Positions 35,600-50,699 are shown, numbered from the stretch's first letter. The stretch is 64,000 nt of DNA from Fennellomyces sp. T-0311 (GCA_025266875.1 JALLLT010000045.1:248001-312000); one strand, 5' to 3'. Numbers and translations: made by a program. The notes: generated by a model from the sequence alone, not told the origin.

Positions 35600-36640
35600 C
35601 CATTTGTGAGAGTATAAGCAGAAATAATCCACACAAAGAAATATATATCGCATATTTTGGGGGGTTTATCTTGCTTCCACAAGGGGGTCCTTGATAGCCG
35701 GATCCCAACCTTCGATATGTCAAATTCAGAACTTTTTAGCTTGTATTCGTGTTACCCGCCTATTGATCGATACGATACGATAAAATGAGACCGCCCATGT
35801 ACCAGAAAACACGACCGTGCCTCTGTTTTGTACGTCGAGTAGACCTATCACCCCATTGACGCGAACCCCTCCTCCTTTTTTTATTAGCTCACTATCGCAG
35901 GGGTTGCGTCGTTTCACTGCACGGTGCGCAACCGCAAGTCCGCCGTTTCTAAGAATCCGTTTCTCATCATGACCTGATTCATCCGATCGCGCCTCTGCGG
36001 CTACTGCTCGATTTGTTGCGCGTACGTCTGCTGTTATTCAGGGCGCGGAGAAAACCGAAAAGAAGGCTCCTGCGATATGTGCCAGATGTGCATGAAACAG
36101 GTCATTGCAAGATACAGGTGCATATACGACACTTGAAGCAAATACCAGGTGTCCGGGAGATATATCCCTATGTCGTGACGCCGGCACATGCCGCTCTTTG
36201 GTGCTACGCCATTGGTATGCCGGTTGCTACGACGAAGCACATCATGGAGCACTTTTCGTTACCACCGCAACGGTTTTCAAAAATCATTCGACAACGGGTA
36301 TACTAGTATAGTTTGACAAGCAACACGTCATTGGCCACAGTCATGATCAAAACTAAAGTCATATGAAATGATGCCATTTTATAACACACTGTGTTTCCGT
36401 TTTAACCGTTGGGGCGTCAAATTGTCGTATACGGTTTAATCTCATTGAGTCAGCGTGGGTGCTATTGGTTGGCATGGGAACTGTTGTCATAAGCGCAGTA
36501 TTTTTTTTTTAATTTAGGATCACAAATGCTTTTGACTGTCACTGCATAATTTCTATTTCATTTTTGGTGTAAGTGCGACATTGCGCATGAAATAAGTTTA
36601 TTAACATCGGACCGATCAAGAATTCTTTCCATCGCGAACA
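35600..36640 (-). pseudogene. Decayed tandem copy of the neighbouring C2H2 regulator gene
   Basis: Blocks here are colinear with the gene at 38366-39699 and its 3' flank, in the same orientation. Matching pairs seen by eye: the 3' flank at 35603-35641 with ~38005-38060 (GTGAGAGCATA...CACAAAGAAAT); 35693-35744 with 38131-38181 (CGGATCCCAAC); the C-terminal coding end near 35868-35960 with 38340-38420 (GCGTCGTT, CAAGTCCGCC); 36110-36280 with 38610-38760; 36445-36492 with 38972-39020 (TTGGCATGGG, CTGTTGTCAT); and 36564-36594 with 39075-39107. Point changes and small indels destroy the frame and the zinc-finger cysteines. The remaining open frame at 36013-36306 on the plus strand is antisense to this relic and not a gene. 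Confidence 0.75.
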
Positions 36641-36649
36641 AAGAAAAAT

Positions 36650-37979
36650 TATGCACGTACCAATAGCGCCATATATCTACACACCATGAAGCTACTTTTT
36701 ACTGCCGATTATACTTTTCTGTCGGGAAAAAGTCTTGTGGGCTCCATGATGTATTGTTCAAAGTAAAATACTTTTTATGGAGAAGCCCTCTCGATTATCA
36801 TAGAGTTCGCTCGCGTATACAACTGATCGCTCATATCCGGAAACCCATTTTTTCCCACACCAGTCTCTACACTGCCTAATTAAGGAGAACTGTTCGATAC
36901 TTTGAGTATACCCCCCCCACACACACACACACAATTTCCGAGCCTCCGGTTCCACTTTCAACCTTGTTATTGCCGTGATCGAGATAGCCATGCGTATGCA
37001 TATAAAAAGCGTATTTTGCACATACATATGCTTGAGCACATTATATAAGCACCCACGGAATGACTTACAATTATGCTTGCATCACAAAAGCACTAGACAA
37101 TATCTATGAATCTTTAATTCAGCTAACTTTACTCATGTTAGATAGAAACTGCGAGGACATATAAGATGGCGAAACGATACGTAATATCAAAAATAGATTT
37201 TTAGCTACAAGGTGTCTTATATGGATCAACGGTAAAAAAAAGTATTGTGTTGAAAGGAGAATCGACGAGATAAATGTACCATAGGACTTAATGCGCGATC
37301 ATAGTTACGCTCTCGGTCAAAATGTACATTTGTGGGTAGCAATGTGAATGAGCATAAAACATTATCTCTCGGCCTAATACTTTGGAAGTTCAAGGTCTTG
37401 TTCAGTTTGTAAAGTTCGTTCTTGATAAATGCAGCAAGTCGATGATTCAAAGATGATTGATGGGAAGGTGGTTAAATCCACCCGCTATTTTATCTCGCCA
37501 TAACAGGTCGCGCACACACTCGCTCAATCTCGTAATATGCATCCACAACATAATTCGGTCAGGATGCTGTTTCGTGGCTAGAAAGCCATACTCAACTTCA
37601 TACTTCGTCAGAGGCAAATCAAGCTCACTTTTGTTTAGGCGAACAGATATATCGACAGTCCTGTATTATCGATGATTTCTAAAATGCTAAACCTCAAACC
37701 TGTGGAGTTAGAAGCAATCCTAAGCAACGGCGAAGGAAAGACACTTGTAAAAAAAAAAACTGAAAAGTACAGCTGTTGTTATCAATGCAACATCGGGGAT
37801 GTGAGTCTCACAGCCATCTTCCACCAATAAAGCATGTTGTTTCATTTAGGCCAAAGACTCAGTAGCAAGATACCTTTGTATGTATATTATTACTTTTATT
37901 GCTGTTGGCGCGCCATATTAAGATTATGTAAGGCTGATAATATATGTATATAGAAAGGTGGGGAGGATGAACATAAAAG
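36650..37979. other. Intergenic stretch between relic and C2H2 gene
   Basis: No gene is supported. A C8 plus (CA)n microsatellite lies at 36910-36933 and an A10 run near 37750. Weak similarity to the upstream part of the C2H2 gene may continue to about 36750 but fades. Confidence 0.5.
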
Positions 37980-38365
37980 TTACTTATGGGTCGTGGATGT
38001 GTGAGAGCATATAAGCCCTTGTGAGAGAGCATAAGAAAAAAATCTACACAAAGAAATAATGTATGTATATGAAAATGTATGTATAAGGGACTTTCTTGGG
38101 AGGTGATCGTTTACCCGCAAAGGGGCTAGAGATAACCGGATCCCAACTTTGGAGGAGTCAAGTTCAAGTACTTTTGCTTGTGTGGGCATCAAAGCGGCGT
38201 AGAAAAAGAGAAAGGTATAGAGAATATGTAAAAAGTAGAAAGAGAAATAGAGAGGTAATAGAGCGAGATAGTCAAGGAGATGTGCGGTAAGATGTATACA
38301 TAAAGAGAGGCCTTCTGGGCAGTGGAAAGAGAAATAGAGAGCCCTCCTTTTTCTTCTGATACCCT

Positions 38366-39699
38366 CTACAGGGATGCGTCGTTCCATTGGACGGTAGGCA
38401 TGCCCAAGTCCGCCATGCCAAGGAATGCCTCGTCCATGGGCTGCTGCATCAAATCGTGCTTTTGTTGTTGCTGCTGTTGCTGTTGGAGCTGGCGTTTGCG
38501 TCGGTCTTCGTGACGTTGATGCGTCTTCATATGTTGCGAAAGATTGTCCGAACGTGAAAAGGTCTTGTGGCAGTTGGGGAATGTGCAAGAAAATGGCCGC
38601 TCCAGTGTATGGATGCGCATATGACGCTTGAGATGCTCCAGGCGTTTGAAGCGTCGCTGGCATTGGGGTATGGGGCAGACATGAGACTTGTGCTGCGCAA
38701 TGGGTGTGGCTGCGGTTATGGGATACGAGGCACGTCGTGGAGCATTTGTCATCAGGTTGGTTGGGAACGTCGTGGTGGGCCAAGTGTTGTTGTTGGGAAG
38801 CAAAAAGTAATCGTCAGACAAAAACTGCTCTTGTTGCGGCAACGTGGTGGTTGGCATGGTCATGTTATTGGGTACATAATCAAACTATATTTTTGTTGTG
38901 AGCAATAAAAGTCGATTCGTTTCTGTAGTGTGTTTACCTGTTGCGGTCGCTGCTCGTACACCGGATAATCAAATTGAGTCAACAGGGTGCTGCTTGGCAT
39001 GGGCACTGCTGTCATTGGAATATTTGATTTGGGACGTGAAGGCGATCGACGCTGTTGCTGCTGCATCATGTTCTTTTTGGTATGTGTGCGGCAATGAGCA
39101 TGAAAGTTATCAGATCGACTGAAACTTTTTCCGCAACCGGGGAAATGGCACACGTGAGGACGTTCGCCAGTGTGAACCAACATGTGTCGCTTGAGATGCT
39201 CGTAGCGCTTGAAGCTCCAGCCACAGTAGGCATATTTGCACACATGCTTGTGCTGAACATTGGGTGCATCCGATGACCGTTGCTGCTTTGGCTTGGCGGA
39301 AGGCAGTGGTGGTGAAACCATAAATTGTTGCTGCGGAGGCTGATCCATCATGCCTTCGGTGGTGAATGGAGCGTCGAAGCACTGCTGGCTGGCGTAACCA
39401 AATGGGCCGACATCCACAGAGTACTTGCGGATAGGATCATACAAGACTGACATTGGAGAAACGGCAGCGGGTGTCAAAGGTGTTGTTGACTGGCTTTCGG
39501 AATACAGCATCATTGACGATGTTGACGACAGACTCGCGCTGCTGATGGGAGAAGCATACATGCTTTGCTGGAGCTCGGGTGATAGCATGGGTGATGTGGA
39601 GGACTCGGATGATGTCCCGGTGGAATAACTGGTATTTTCCATTTGGAGCATTTTTCTGGTCGAGAGACTTTTTGTGTTTTGAAGGTCAAAAGTAGTCAA
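38366..39699 (-). CDS. C2H2 transcription factor with two separate zinc-finger pairs
   Basis: Two exons, 39699-38938 and 38884-38366, join in phase 0 across a 53-bp intron (GTAAAC...AATATAG) into about 426 residues; without splicing they would look like two genes. The N-terminal half is Ser/Thr/Pro/Gln-rich. Pair 1 in exon 1: [19 protein letters not shown] then [19 protein letters not shown]. Pair 2 in exon 2: [19 protein letters not shown] then [19 protein letters not shown]. The two pairs are clearly related to each other, so an internal duplication is likely. The fingers keep C-x4-C and H-x3-5-H ligands and the FKRxEHLKRH / FSRSDN recognition helices common to fungal two-finger regulators. 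A Gln run follows pair 2, near the C-terminus. Another ATG lies 16 codons after the chosen one. A nuclear DNA-binding role is expected; targets unknown. Confidence 0.85.
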
Positions 39700-42403
39700 G
39701 TAAAAGAGGTCAAGAAAGGCTTTTACCCTTTAGAAAAGGAAAAAAGTTCAAGTGGCTTTCTATATACTTTGTTGCGAGTGCTTTATATATATATTTATAG
39801 ATGGAAGCCTTGAGGGCCTGAAGGGAAAAAAAGGGAAAAGAGATGGCTGGTGCTAAAAGAGCGAAAAGGATTTAATGGGGATCTACAAAAAAAGACGTGC
39901 TCGAGCTTTTCAAAGCATCTTTTCATTCAGGGATGGGCGTAAATAGTAGGCCTAAACCTAGAGAAGCTCCACCTTGGCATCTGTTTCTTCGAATGCGTGG
40001 TCAACTGTGCAACACTTGTTATTGTGCGAGCGTGTACGTGTGTGTGCAGCATGTTCTAAAGCCCCTTGCTGGGATATAAAGAGAAGGGAGTTCCCTTTTT
40101 CAATTGGGATCGCAATATGCTGCTTTACATTTCTCTTTGAGGAACATAGGAGCGACTGTCTCCAAGGGACAATTGTAGCTAAGCAATATACTCGATTATA
40201 GAACAGCGATCGTACATCGCTGGCTATAAAGTAAGATTCATTGTTGGAAGAGCACATCTGTTTCCCGATCACTGGGTTACTTTTTGATTTTCCCCTTGAT
40301 TTTCATCACCAGCAATAAGTGAATAAAAAGCGCTGCTTTTTTTTTGGACATTTTGTTCTCCTTAAGCGCGAGTTGAGTATTTCGCTCATACAAGTTGCTA
40401 CTGTCAATATCACACGCTTTACTCCCTGTTATCCTCCTTTATCGTCCAGAAGCGTCCATCTCCCCTTCACTCCCCCTTCCTTTACTGCCGGCTCACTCTA
40501 TGAAGTTCCTTCCCTGTTGCAGCTTATGCAAACTGTCGAAAGAGGTGCAATCTCCGTATATTCGGTGGACTCTCGTGTATATGGGATAAAAGATGAACTT
40601 TGTTACCCACAACCATAGTAAAAGTTCTTTGTTCTTCTTTTTTAGAGTGTACCTATTGATGGTGTCATTATAATAAAAGGAGAAAGCTTATGGATTCGCT
40701 TAAAGAGAGGGAGATGAACTACACTCATTTTGACCACGGGTAAAGCTGTTGTCCAATATTTTCGGCTGGTCTCCCTTTCTACAGCACTAGGTTTAATGGG
40801 TTGTGCACGTTTATTAAATCTCGCTTGCATTATGTGATGTTTTCTCGCAAAAGCATGCGTCGGGGCTTGCTTTTGGCTTCTCCTACCGTGCCTATTGCTC
40901 CCTCGACGTGAAGTGTGTATAGTCATCATGTAGCTGACGATCACGATAGGATGAGGAGAAAAAAAGAAAATGTGCACAGAGATAGAGAATATAGTATCCG
41001 GTACTAGACACTGTATTTGGTAACGTTATGCAGAAGTAAAAAAAAGCCCTCCTACCAAAAAAAACAGGGTCCTAGCTCGAAACGATAATAACTTGAACAC
41101 ATCTTTTTCGATGGCTTTTGGAGGAGTCTGTGTCTGTATGTGTGGGGGCTTCTTCCGATATGGCAGCTACCAAGTATGGAATGCTTCCGAACGTCCCCCC
41201 GATAATAGGCCTGTGGCACGGATCATGTCATCTCCTTTCAAAATTTGGTATATACATCGTGTAACTGCTCAAGGCTCCTCTTTTGTGAACAGGGTCCAAC
41301 TCAAAGGAGGTTTTTTTTCGGAAATAAAGTTTTTTTTTAAAAAAAAAACCTCGAGATGTACTAACAACCCTACGCTAACTTTTGCACGAGGATACGGGGG
41401 GTTGACTTATTCTTTATCGGTCAGTGTTACCGAAGCATTTCACATTAGTCAAGGCCTGTAATAATGGTATATTTTTATTCTATGGAGGGGACCTTTTGTT
41501 CCGTGGAATCGTGAATGCAACTTTTTTGCGTGCGAACCTACTCGAATTAAAAAAAAATTGCTCGAGACGGAGGTGGCAAGTTCAAACGACAGCTGGAATC
41601 CCGCTTTCCATACGGCCGCTTTCTTTGCTGCAGGTTTTATGAGAACATGTCACTTGTTAACCGAAGAGCTCCCTGCAGAAGACATCGATGAAAGTAATTC
41701 CCCTTTTCTGCAACGCGATGATTAGTATACGTTGTTATATGCCATGAGTCCGGGCCTGTTCTCCGTGATTTTTTTATATATGTGCAAGGGTTCAAATCAA
41801 GCAATCGATACTGGCCCTATGTTTATTTGGCTGTACAACATGCGTCGCTCATCAATTACTACTCCCAACAATCTCCAAAACTCGTCTTTGGAGCCGGTCC
41901 GCAATTGGTCTTCAAGCTTGCTGGCTAATTTGACCAACCCTTTTCTGCATTTGTTATAGTCGATCCCGTGCCGCTGTTGATCTGATCCTGCTTGATAAGA
42001 GAAAGTGAGCGGGAGAAGGGGGGGGAGCTTGACGCCGAAACTTTATTGTTGCGATGGTTACCTTCCACTATCTCAAATAGGTATTGGAGACGTGCCAATA
42101 AAGCCGCTTCAACTTTTAAGTGTAGCACGGGATGAGCGCACTGCAGCGTCAACGTGGCCGATATCATTTCACTTGACGACGACTTTAAATCTGCAAGGCT
42201 CTTTGTGAGATAATGTGCATCATCAGGCCCTTAATTACGCATCGTTTCGAACTTACCTTTTGATAAGCTAACAATAACAGGGCTCTCAGGATAGCCAGCC
42301 AATGCGAAAACCGCCCGTTCTTGATCTTGCATGATTTGCTGCATTTCTTCCCTACCCACCGTAGCTTTAATCACTCTGCTCTCTTCTTTTCTATTCAGAC
42401 AAC
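39700..42403. other. Intergenic stretch upstream of the C2H2 gene
   Basis: About 2.7 kb without a supported gene. The first ~300 bp are probably the C2H2 promoter. A perfect inverted repeat (GAGG plus T8 at 41307-41318 against A10 plus CCTC at 41339-41352) is the only clear structure. Open frames are short and unsupported. Confidence 0.5.
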
Positions 42404-45163
42404 TCACTGCGTCCGCCCTTCCTTGAGAAAAGTGGCTATGATTCGACCATACGTCTCATCAGCTGTCGTTTCGGGCTTGACAAGGACTTGCAATTTCAAC
42501 TCCGTTTCCTCAAGATGCCAAAGACATTGATCCGATTTCTGGGATTAACGGACAGTGAGAAAGCCCGGTTCATCATTGAAGCTTATCACAAACCTCGAGG
42601 CGAGCCAGTGGATATCTGTTGGTGTTGTCCAGTAACCTCCGACGATTGTACTCCCCCAACAGTTGTGCTGTTGTTTCCTGAATCCCATCTTTTTCCAGTA
42701 ATTTCAGCACAAAACCGGCGCATGGGGTGATAAAGTGCAGATCATCCAGCGTTGCGTCTGATAGGTGGAACATGAACGGTGTGGCTATTTTTATCACCCG
42801 GGTTAGAAAATGATTACATATTCTGCCGGATGAGGGGGTTAAACTTTACCTTCTGTGAGATCCAGCGTGGTGCCTGATGGAACATTGAGATCGACACATG
42901 TTGACACATGGAGATTCACGTGGATAGGTAAGCATAATCGTTCGATATCTACGGGTATGTCGCGTTCCCTGTCGATCCGCGTGAGTATCATGTATAAAAA
43001 AAAAGATGATCTGTCAGCAAGAATGGGAGGTACCATATATAGTCATCGGTGAGTCCGACCAATGGCATAAGGAGCGTCAATCCATCCACAGAATCCGACG
43101 CTTTGCTTTCGCTGCTTATCTTTTCCTGCAGCAATGTGCGCTTGTTTGATAATTCTGCATGCACTTTTGACTATGCGTTAGATCCTTAGCAGATTCAATA
43201 GAGCGCCGGATATGACGTACAATACCACTTGTCCCAATCCAGATCGATGGATGTATGCACACGTATTCGCAACGCACAGCTTGCTCCTCCAGCAAGATAT
43301 CGACTAGAAGGTGGGATCACCAAAGGCTGTATATCGCACTGGAACGGTGATTGCTCTCCTTCCTGTAACTTTTTCTTTTGCGACTTGATCCTTTGCAGAG
43401 CATAGATTGTCCGATTTACAGATGTCAGTCTGGAGTTCAGTTTCTACAACGTCATTAGTTTGTTTTTGCTGAGAACACTGTACATATCGCATACCTCAGT
43501 ATAAGCATCAATTTCCTTCCTTTGATTCTCTTGTTGCTCCAGTTCTTCAAGCACGTCTTGGATAGCCCGCTCCACGTCTTCAGGACTCTGGTTCACATTG
43601 CGCTTCGACTTTCTAGATATTTCAAACTTAGAAAAAAACACTTCACCCCGTGCCATGCTAATACTACCTTAGGTTTGTACGGGCTGTAACAAGAGTATAG
43701 TCCTTTTGGATTAACTCTAGAACAAACTCATCGCTGGTCTTCTTTGAGTATATCTGTTTGACTTGATCCAGCAAGTCAAGGCACCCGATCTGGAGGGAAA
43801 AATCTGAAATGGCGCCGGACAAGAACTCGATAAAGTATAATTGCCCTCTTTCCTTTAGGCTCGTGAGCAGCGCTTCATTCTAAGAACGAATTAGTTATAA
43901 GCATTGCAAGCGCTATCCACCTTACATTTTTTATTACTGCAGAAGCAAGCACAGGTCCAGGCACGTAGAACTCATGCCGTGAAATTTTTTGGTCCGATAC
44001 AGTGAGCAATTGAACTGTGCCTTCCTGGCTATATTAAATACGCGCTAAGTACATCATCTCACACTTGTCATTGCCGCGCAGCTTATGTATACCCTAGCAC
44101 AACCATGGCATTTAATTGCATACTTGACCGGAGACGTAGGAAATGAATGGCGATAGGTTGCTCATACTAACACAATAGATTAGTTAGTTTAGTCGCTATT
44201 GATTCGGTCGCTATGTAGTGTTCATCTATATACCACAAGCTCTGTAATAAGTGTGTCCTTGGAGGAAGCACCAGTTCGACAATATATAGCACCGGACTTT
44301 GTGCCGTACAACAAGCTTCTCTTTCTAAACGCAAGGTAAATCGCGCTGTTAACCAACCTCTTGTATGTTCTCACCTTGGCAACCACAACAAGTTGCATAG
44401 TTCTGGATCCAAATCCTCGGCACTGACTATTGAACAGATTATTGAGCCGTGTCTACTATACAAGTATGAAGGATACTTACGCTCGGCAAGGAGACAAATT
44501 TGATCTAGGTGTTGCAATGGAATCGGCCACATTGTTACGGAGCGAGTCGACAAGTTGTAGGATAGAATGGATGATTTGGACAAGCCGATAAACCCTTCTG
44601 TAGATGGTTGGATTTGGATCAAGTCACTCTATAATTTTACCAGTTACTCTTCCTGTCAAACTGTGCTTTCTTGTATTACATTTTGAAGTATTTCCTCGCA
44701 TGAACTCGTTTCCGTCTTTTGACGCTTTGCTGCTAATCTAAAACCACTCAGCTTTTACGTTGCTTACGCTGCTGTTGAACTAACTTTTGATATTGGCAAC
44801 TTATGCGAATGAGCCAAACGCCGCCATTCTGGCTAAGCGCCAGAACTGCTGCACACGTGTCTTCTTCGGGTTGAATCTCGACAAGCTGAATCGCAGGACA
44901 CGATAGTTGCCAACTCGCTTGCTGTATACATGATTGTCAGTATACATGTAGTCATTGCTTGCACAGATCTCTCAAGATAGACCAACCTCCTGGCTCGTGC
45001 CTTCCGTGTCTGATTGAGCCCACAAGCCGACAATGGCGCCTGTGTCGCTGGCGACAAGCGTTTTCGTGACCTTGTGGAGGCAGGAGATAACCTTGGTGCA
45101 AGTGATTATGCCCTTGGCGGGTAAATGTTGCTCGCGTAAAACCTCAGTGTCGATCGATTGCAT
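42404..45163 (-). CDS. Beta-propeller/coiled-coil protein, possibly FANCB/FAAP100-like
   Basis: About eleven short minus-strand exons can be followed from MQSIDTEVLREQHL (45163; an in-frame ATG also lies at 45208) to KEGRTQ-stop at 42404. The first part shows repeated beta-blade-like stretches: TKTLVASDTGAIVGLWAQ, GGVWLIRI, STEGFIGLSKSSILSYN, LLYGTKSGAIYCRT, QEGTVQLLTVSDQK. Then a helical segment (FIEFLSGAISDFSLQIGCL, DQVKQIYSKKTSDEFVLELI) and a coiled coil (SPEDVERAIQDVLEELEQQE, NRTIYALQRIKSQKKKLQ), followed by beta-rich sequence (ALRIRVHTSIDLDWDKW; LPIHVNLHVSTCVDL). Propeller, then coil, then C-terminal beta-sandwich is the layout of FANCB and FAAP100, members of the Fanconi core. I cannot confirm homology by eye; other propeller scaffolds are possible. 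Several junctions are uncertain, chiefly between 44040 and 44370. The gene is 160 bp beyond the 3' end of VMA1 in the same direction. Confidence 0.6.
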
Positions 45164-45322
45164 CGCGCATAAGGGACAGAGGAAAGAACGGGAGTAAAAA
45201 AAGGCCAAGAGCCGATACGCATGAGAGACGACGTTGGTTATTCATACAAAAAAATCTGCCAATTGTTTTTTTTACTGGTGCTGCTGCACGTTTCAAAGAG
45301 AATACAAAGTGGGATAACCTAT

Positions 45323-48096
<2,774 letters not shown>

Positions 48097-49086
48097 GTCG
48101 ATTCAATAATGTGAGTAGGAAAAAAAAAAAGAAATGACCGTTAAGAAGAAAAGGTCTCGAGGGGCTATGGTCTTTCTGACACGCAAGGATGTACCTGCGG
48201 GTTCGGTTTCAAATTGTAACTCAGTCAGCCCAAGCGGCCGTGGCGTTGATACGCCCGTTGAACGAGGCAGGCCTTGGGCCAACAATAGCGTGGCTGTTCC
48301 CAACCTGCCCCACAATATATTTCTGCCACGGTAACCACTTTCCGTTGTGTTTTATCAGCCTATATTAATTTGTTGTGGTTTTAGATTCATACTCGCCTGG
48401 ATACAAATCCCTTGGCTTTTGGTGATTCGGTGCTTACTGTACGTACATACCTCCATCCGTTTTGGATATACTTAGCATATATTTACTAGCGCAAGATATA
48501 ATTCATACTGGAAATTCCGAAAACTTATTATAGATTCATAAAATATCTTACCTGTCTCGATCTACTGATCTGTTCTGCTAGCTTGTGTTACCATACATCG
48601 AATCAACAACACCAGCACGCATGGCAACAGTTCTACACAACACAGTGTGTACGCTAAAATTTTAGCAATGATAAGGTCAGGAAATAAAAGATAGATTACC
48701 CCGTTCAAGGGCTCGCATCTACATTGTTGGCAAAAGTTCACCATGACATGGCAATGTTTTCGACGGCACCAACACCGTCACTGATGCTATGGTAACATAC
48801 AGCAACATTTATGTAATAAACAACCATAAATACGTTCCAATACTGTGATTTTTTTAGCCCGCTTATATGCATTTATCTCTGTCTATTAGGCAAATAGCTC
48901 AATAAACTAGATCGACCCGATCAACACACCAGTGTATTCAAATTCGGGGATCACCAATTATTTAAATGCTCAAGACAAGTACGGCGTTTACCACTGGCAA
49001 ATTTATTTATACGACAATAGTTTTAGGCTGGACGATTATCCCTTTTTCGAATTTTCCAACTTAAATACTGAATTTTCTGAGTGTGC
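48097..49086. other. VMA1 upstream region and AT-rich DNA
   Basis: 48130-48330 is GC-richer and probably the VMA1 5' leader and core promoter; open frames across it look like chance. 48330-49086 is AT-rich with no supported gene. Confidence 0.4.
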
Positions 49087-49491
49087 GATAGTGTGGTATC
49101 GCTCCATTGGAAAGCATCAAATGACGAGACCAAAAATAAGACAATGTTTTATTGAAGAAAACTACTCTCTATTTATAATGATGATGAGTCGGGACGGAGA
49201 AGGTGAATGCTTTTCTATCAGAGCCGAATCCGTGTTATCGCCGTAATCCCTAATGACCATACTGCCTTATTACGAAGGAGCGGATACTCATGTAGAGACT
49301 GAGTTAACGTGAATGGTCCTTCTTGAAGTCTGAACCCAGATCAAGGTCTCACTGACGCACAAGTCCGTGAACAGGCCAATAGATAACTGTGCGGTTGTTT
49401 GATATCGAAATAAAGGAACGGATGTAACAAAGGCTGAGATGGAATGGTCTGTAGACAATGGATGACTGGTATGTCAGGATACGACAGATAG
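49087..49491 (+). mobile_element. Solo LTR with 5-bp target-site duplication
   Basis: The LTR spans 49092-49486 (395 bp), starts TGTGGTATCG and ends GGATACGACA; the ends form an imperfect inverted repeat (8 of 10) with the TG...CA termini of retroviral-type LTRs. It is flanked on both sides by GATAG (49087-49091 and 49487-49491), a perfect 5-bp duplication. No internal region or second LTR adjoins it, so it is a solo LTR left by LTR-LTR recombination. Two related copies lie at 52870-53255 (minus) and 61029-61422 (plus). Confidence 0.88.
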
Positions 49492-50536
49492 TACAAGTGA
49501 GGAGACATAATTGTCGTCTTAGAGGGTTGAATGGATGAATCAAAAACTTCTTATAGACCTAATAGATAGGTAGTATCGTATCAACAGATGGGATAAATGC
49601 CCTGAAAGCTAAGTTAAGTTTTTGGGATCGAAGCGTTTAGTCCACCAGAAGTAGCATAGAAAATGATGGTACAAAGTGAGAAAGAGGGAGAGACCCTTCC
49701 TGGAGTCGCTTTATCTATACAGAATCTATATACGGTATCGCCTTACAATGGTTTCCATTAAAGTGTTGTTGTCAGTGTCTTTGACTGTGTACGCCTCGTC
49801 GCCATCCCTTGCTTCTCCTCCATGGTAGCTATGTTTGTAACGGATTTTTTGTCATTCATAACTGCATTTTTTTTACTTCGACACTTTAACCGATTCTTTT
49901 ATCCGAATTCATCTATATGAAAATTAACGTGCCAGCCACGCTATAGATGTTGACATATGCTATCAGGCAACAGCACCATGTACTCTCAAACTCATTATTG
50001 CTTCATCAAAGAATCCGTTTGATGGCATGCGAAAACTTGATCCTGCGGCGTGTCCGTCTCAAGCGATTTACGAAGGTATTGTTGCTCAGACTTGGGCACC
50101 CATGATTAGTTGAGATTAAATGGTATGGAACGAAGGAGTCAGTGCTTGAGTGATCCACCACGGGCACCGAAGGATTGTATGAGGACACCGTGATGGGAGA
50201 TTGTGTGGGGGTGCGAGTAATGACTGTTATTGAAGGAAATCAATACAGCGTGGTCAACGGTGAATATGTTAGTGCAAGGCTAGATTTTGCCAAGTTCTCC
50301 TCCGATTATAGAAAAACTTCGTGAGAAATCCAAGTGATTTTAGACTACATCACTAACCAAAATCACATTGCTACGGGTGACGAGACAACTTGCCGTGCCA
50401 GTACTCCACGCAAAGATTAGTTACGGAGCGCTCATAATTTTTGAATTCGCTCACATCTAGCTTGTATGCAACTCAGTATATAGGTTTAACGGTTGCTCCT
50501 AATCAAGTCCTCAATCTGCCGACAGTACGACAAAGC
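49492..50536. other. Intergenic, no gene supported
   Basis: AT-rich sequence with a T8 run near 49867 and only short open frames. Nothing further is seen. Confidence 0.4.
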
Positions 50537-50699
50537 TAATACCACGATTAGTTGAAAAGGGATAAATGTTATTTGGAAGACTTTTTGTCCTGCTCCAATA
50601 GGTATATGGTCGCTTCCTTGCGGTACAAATGTATAGATATAAAAGGGTATCTGGTGCCATGTCTGAAAAACACCTTTACTGGGAATAATACCACGATTA
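50537..50699. repeat. Dispersed repeat B, copy 2, flanked by 14-bp direct repeats
   Basis: TAATACCACGATTA occurs exactly at 50537-50550 and again at 50686-50699, bracketing the ~135-bp unit that resembles 20478-20595. Direct repeats of this length fit the target duplications made by non-LTR retrotransposons or SINEs. I do not see a clear tRNA-like A/B box or 3' tail in the unit, so its class is open. Confidence 0.6.

Noticed and set aside
36013..36306. 97-codon plus-strand open frame
   Set aside because: It lies antisense within the decayed C2H2 copy and has no recognisable features.
37980..38783. 267-codon minus-strand open frame overlapping the C2H2 gene
   Set aside because: It overlaps the zinc-finger exon in another frame and runs into the 3' flank; the zinc-finger frame is clearly the coding one.
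38366..38863. Separate second C2H2 gene starting [11 protein letters not shown]
   Set aside because: A 53-bp intron with good splice sites joins it in frame to the upstream exon, so one four-finger gene is the simpler model.
48103..48315. Possible extra N-terminal exon of VMA1
   Set aside because: The frame (MWGRLGTATLLLAQ...) has no counterpart in subunit A and contains no join to the known start; it fits a leader region.
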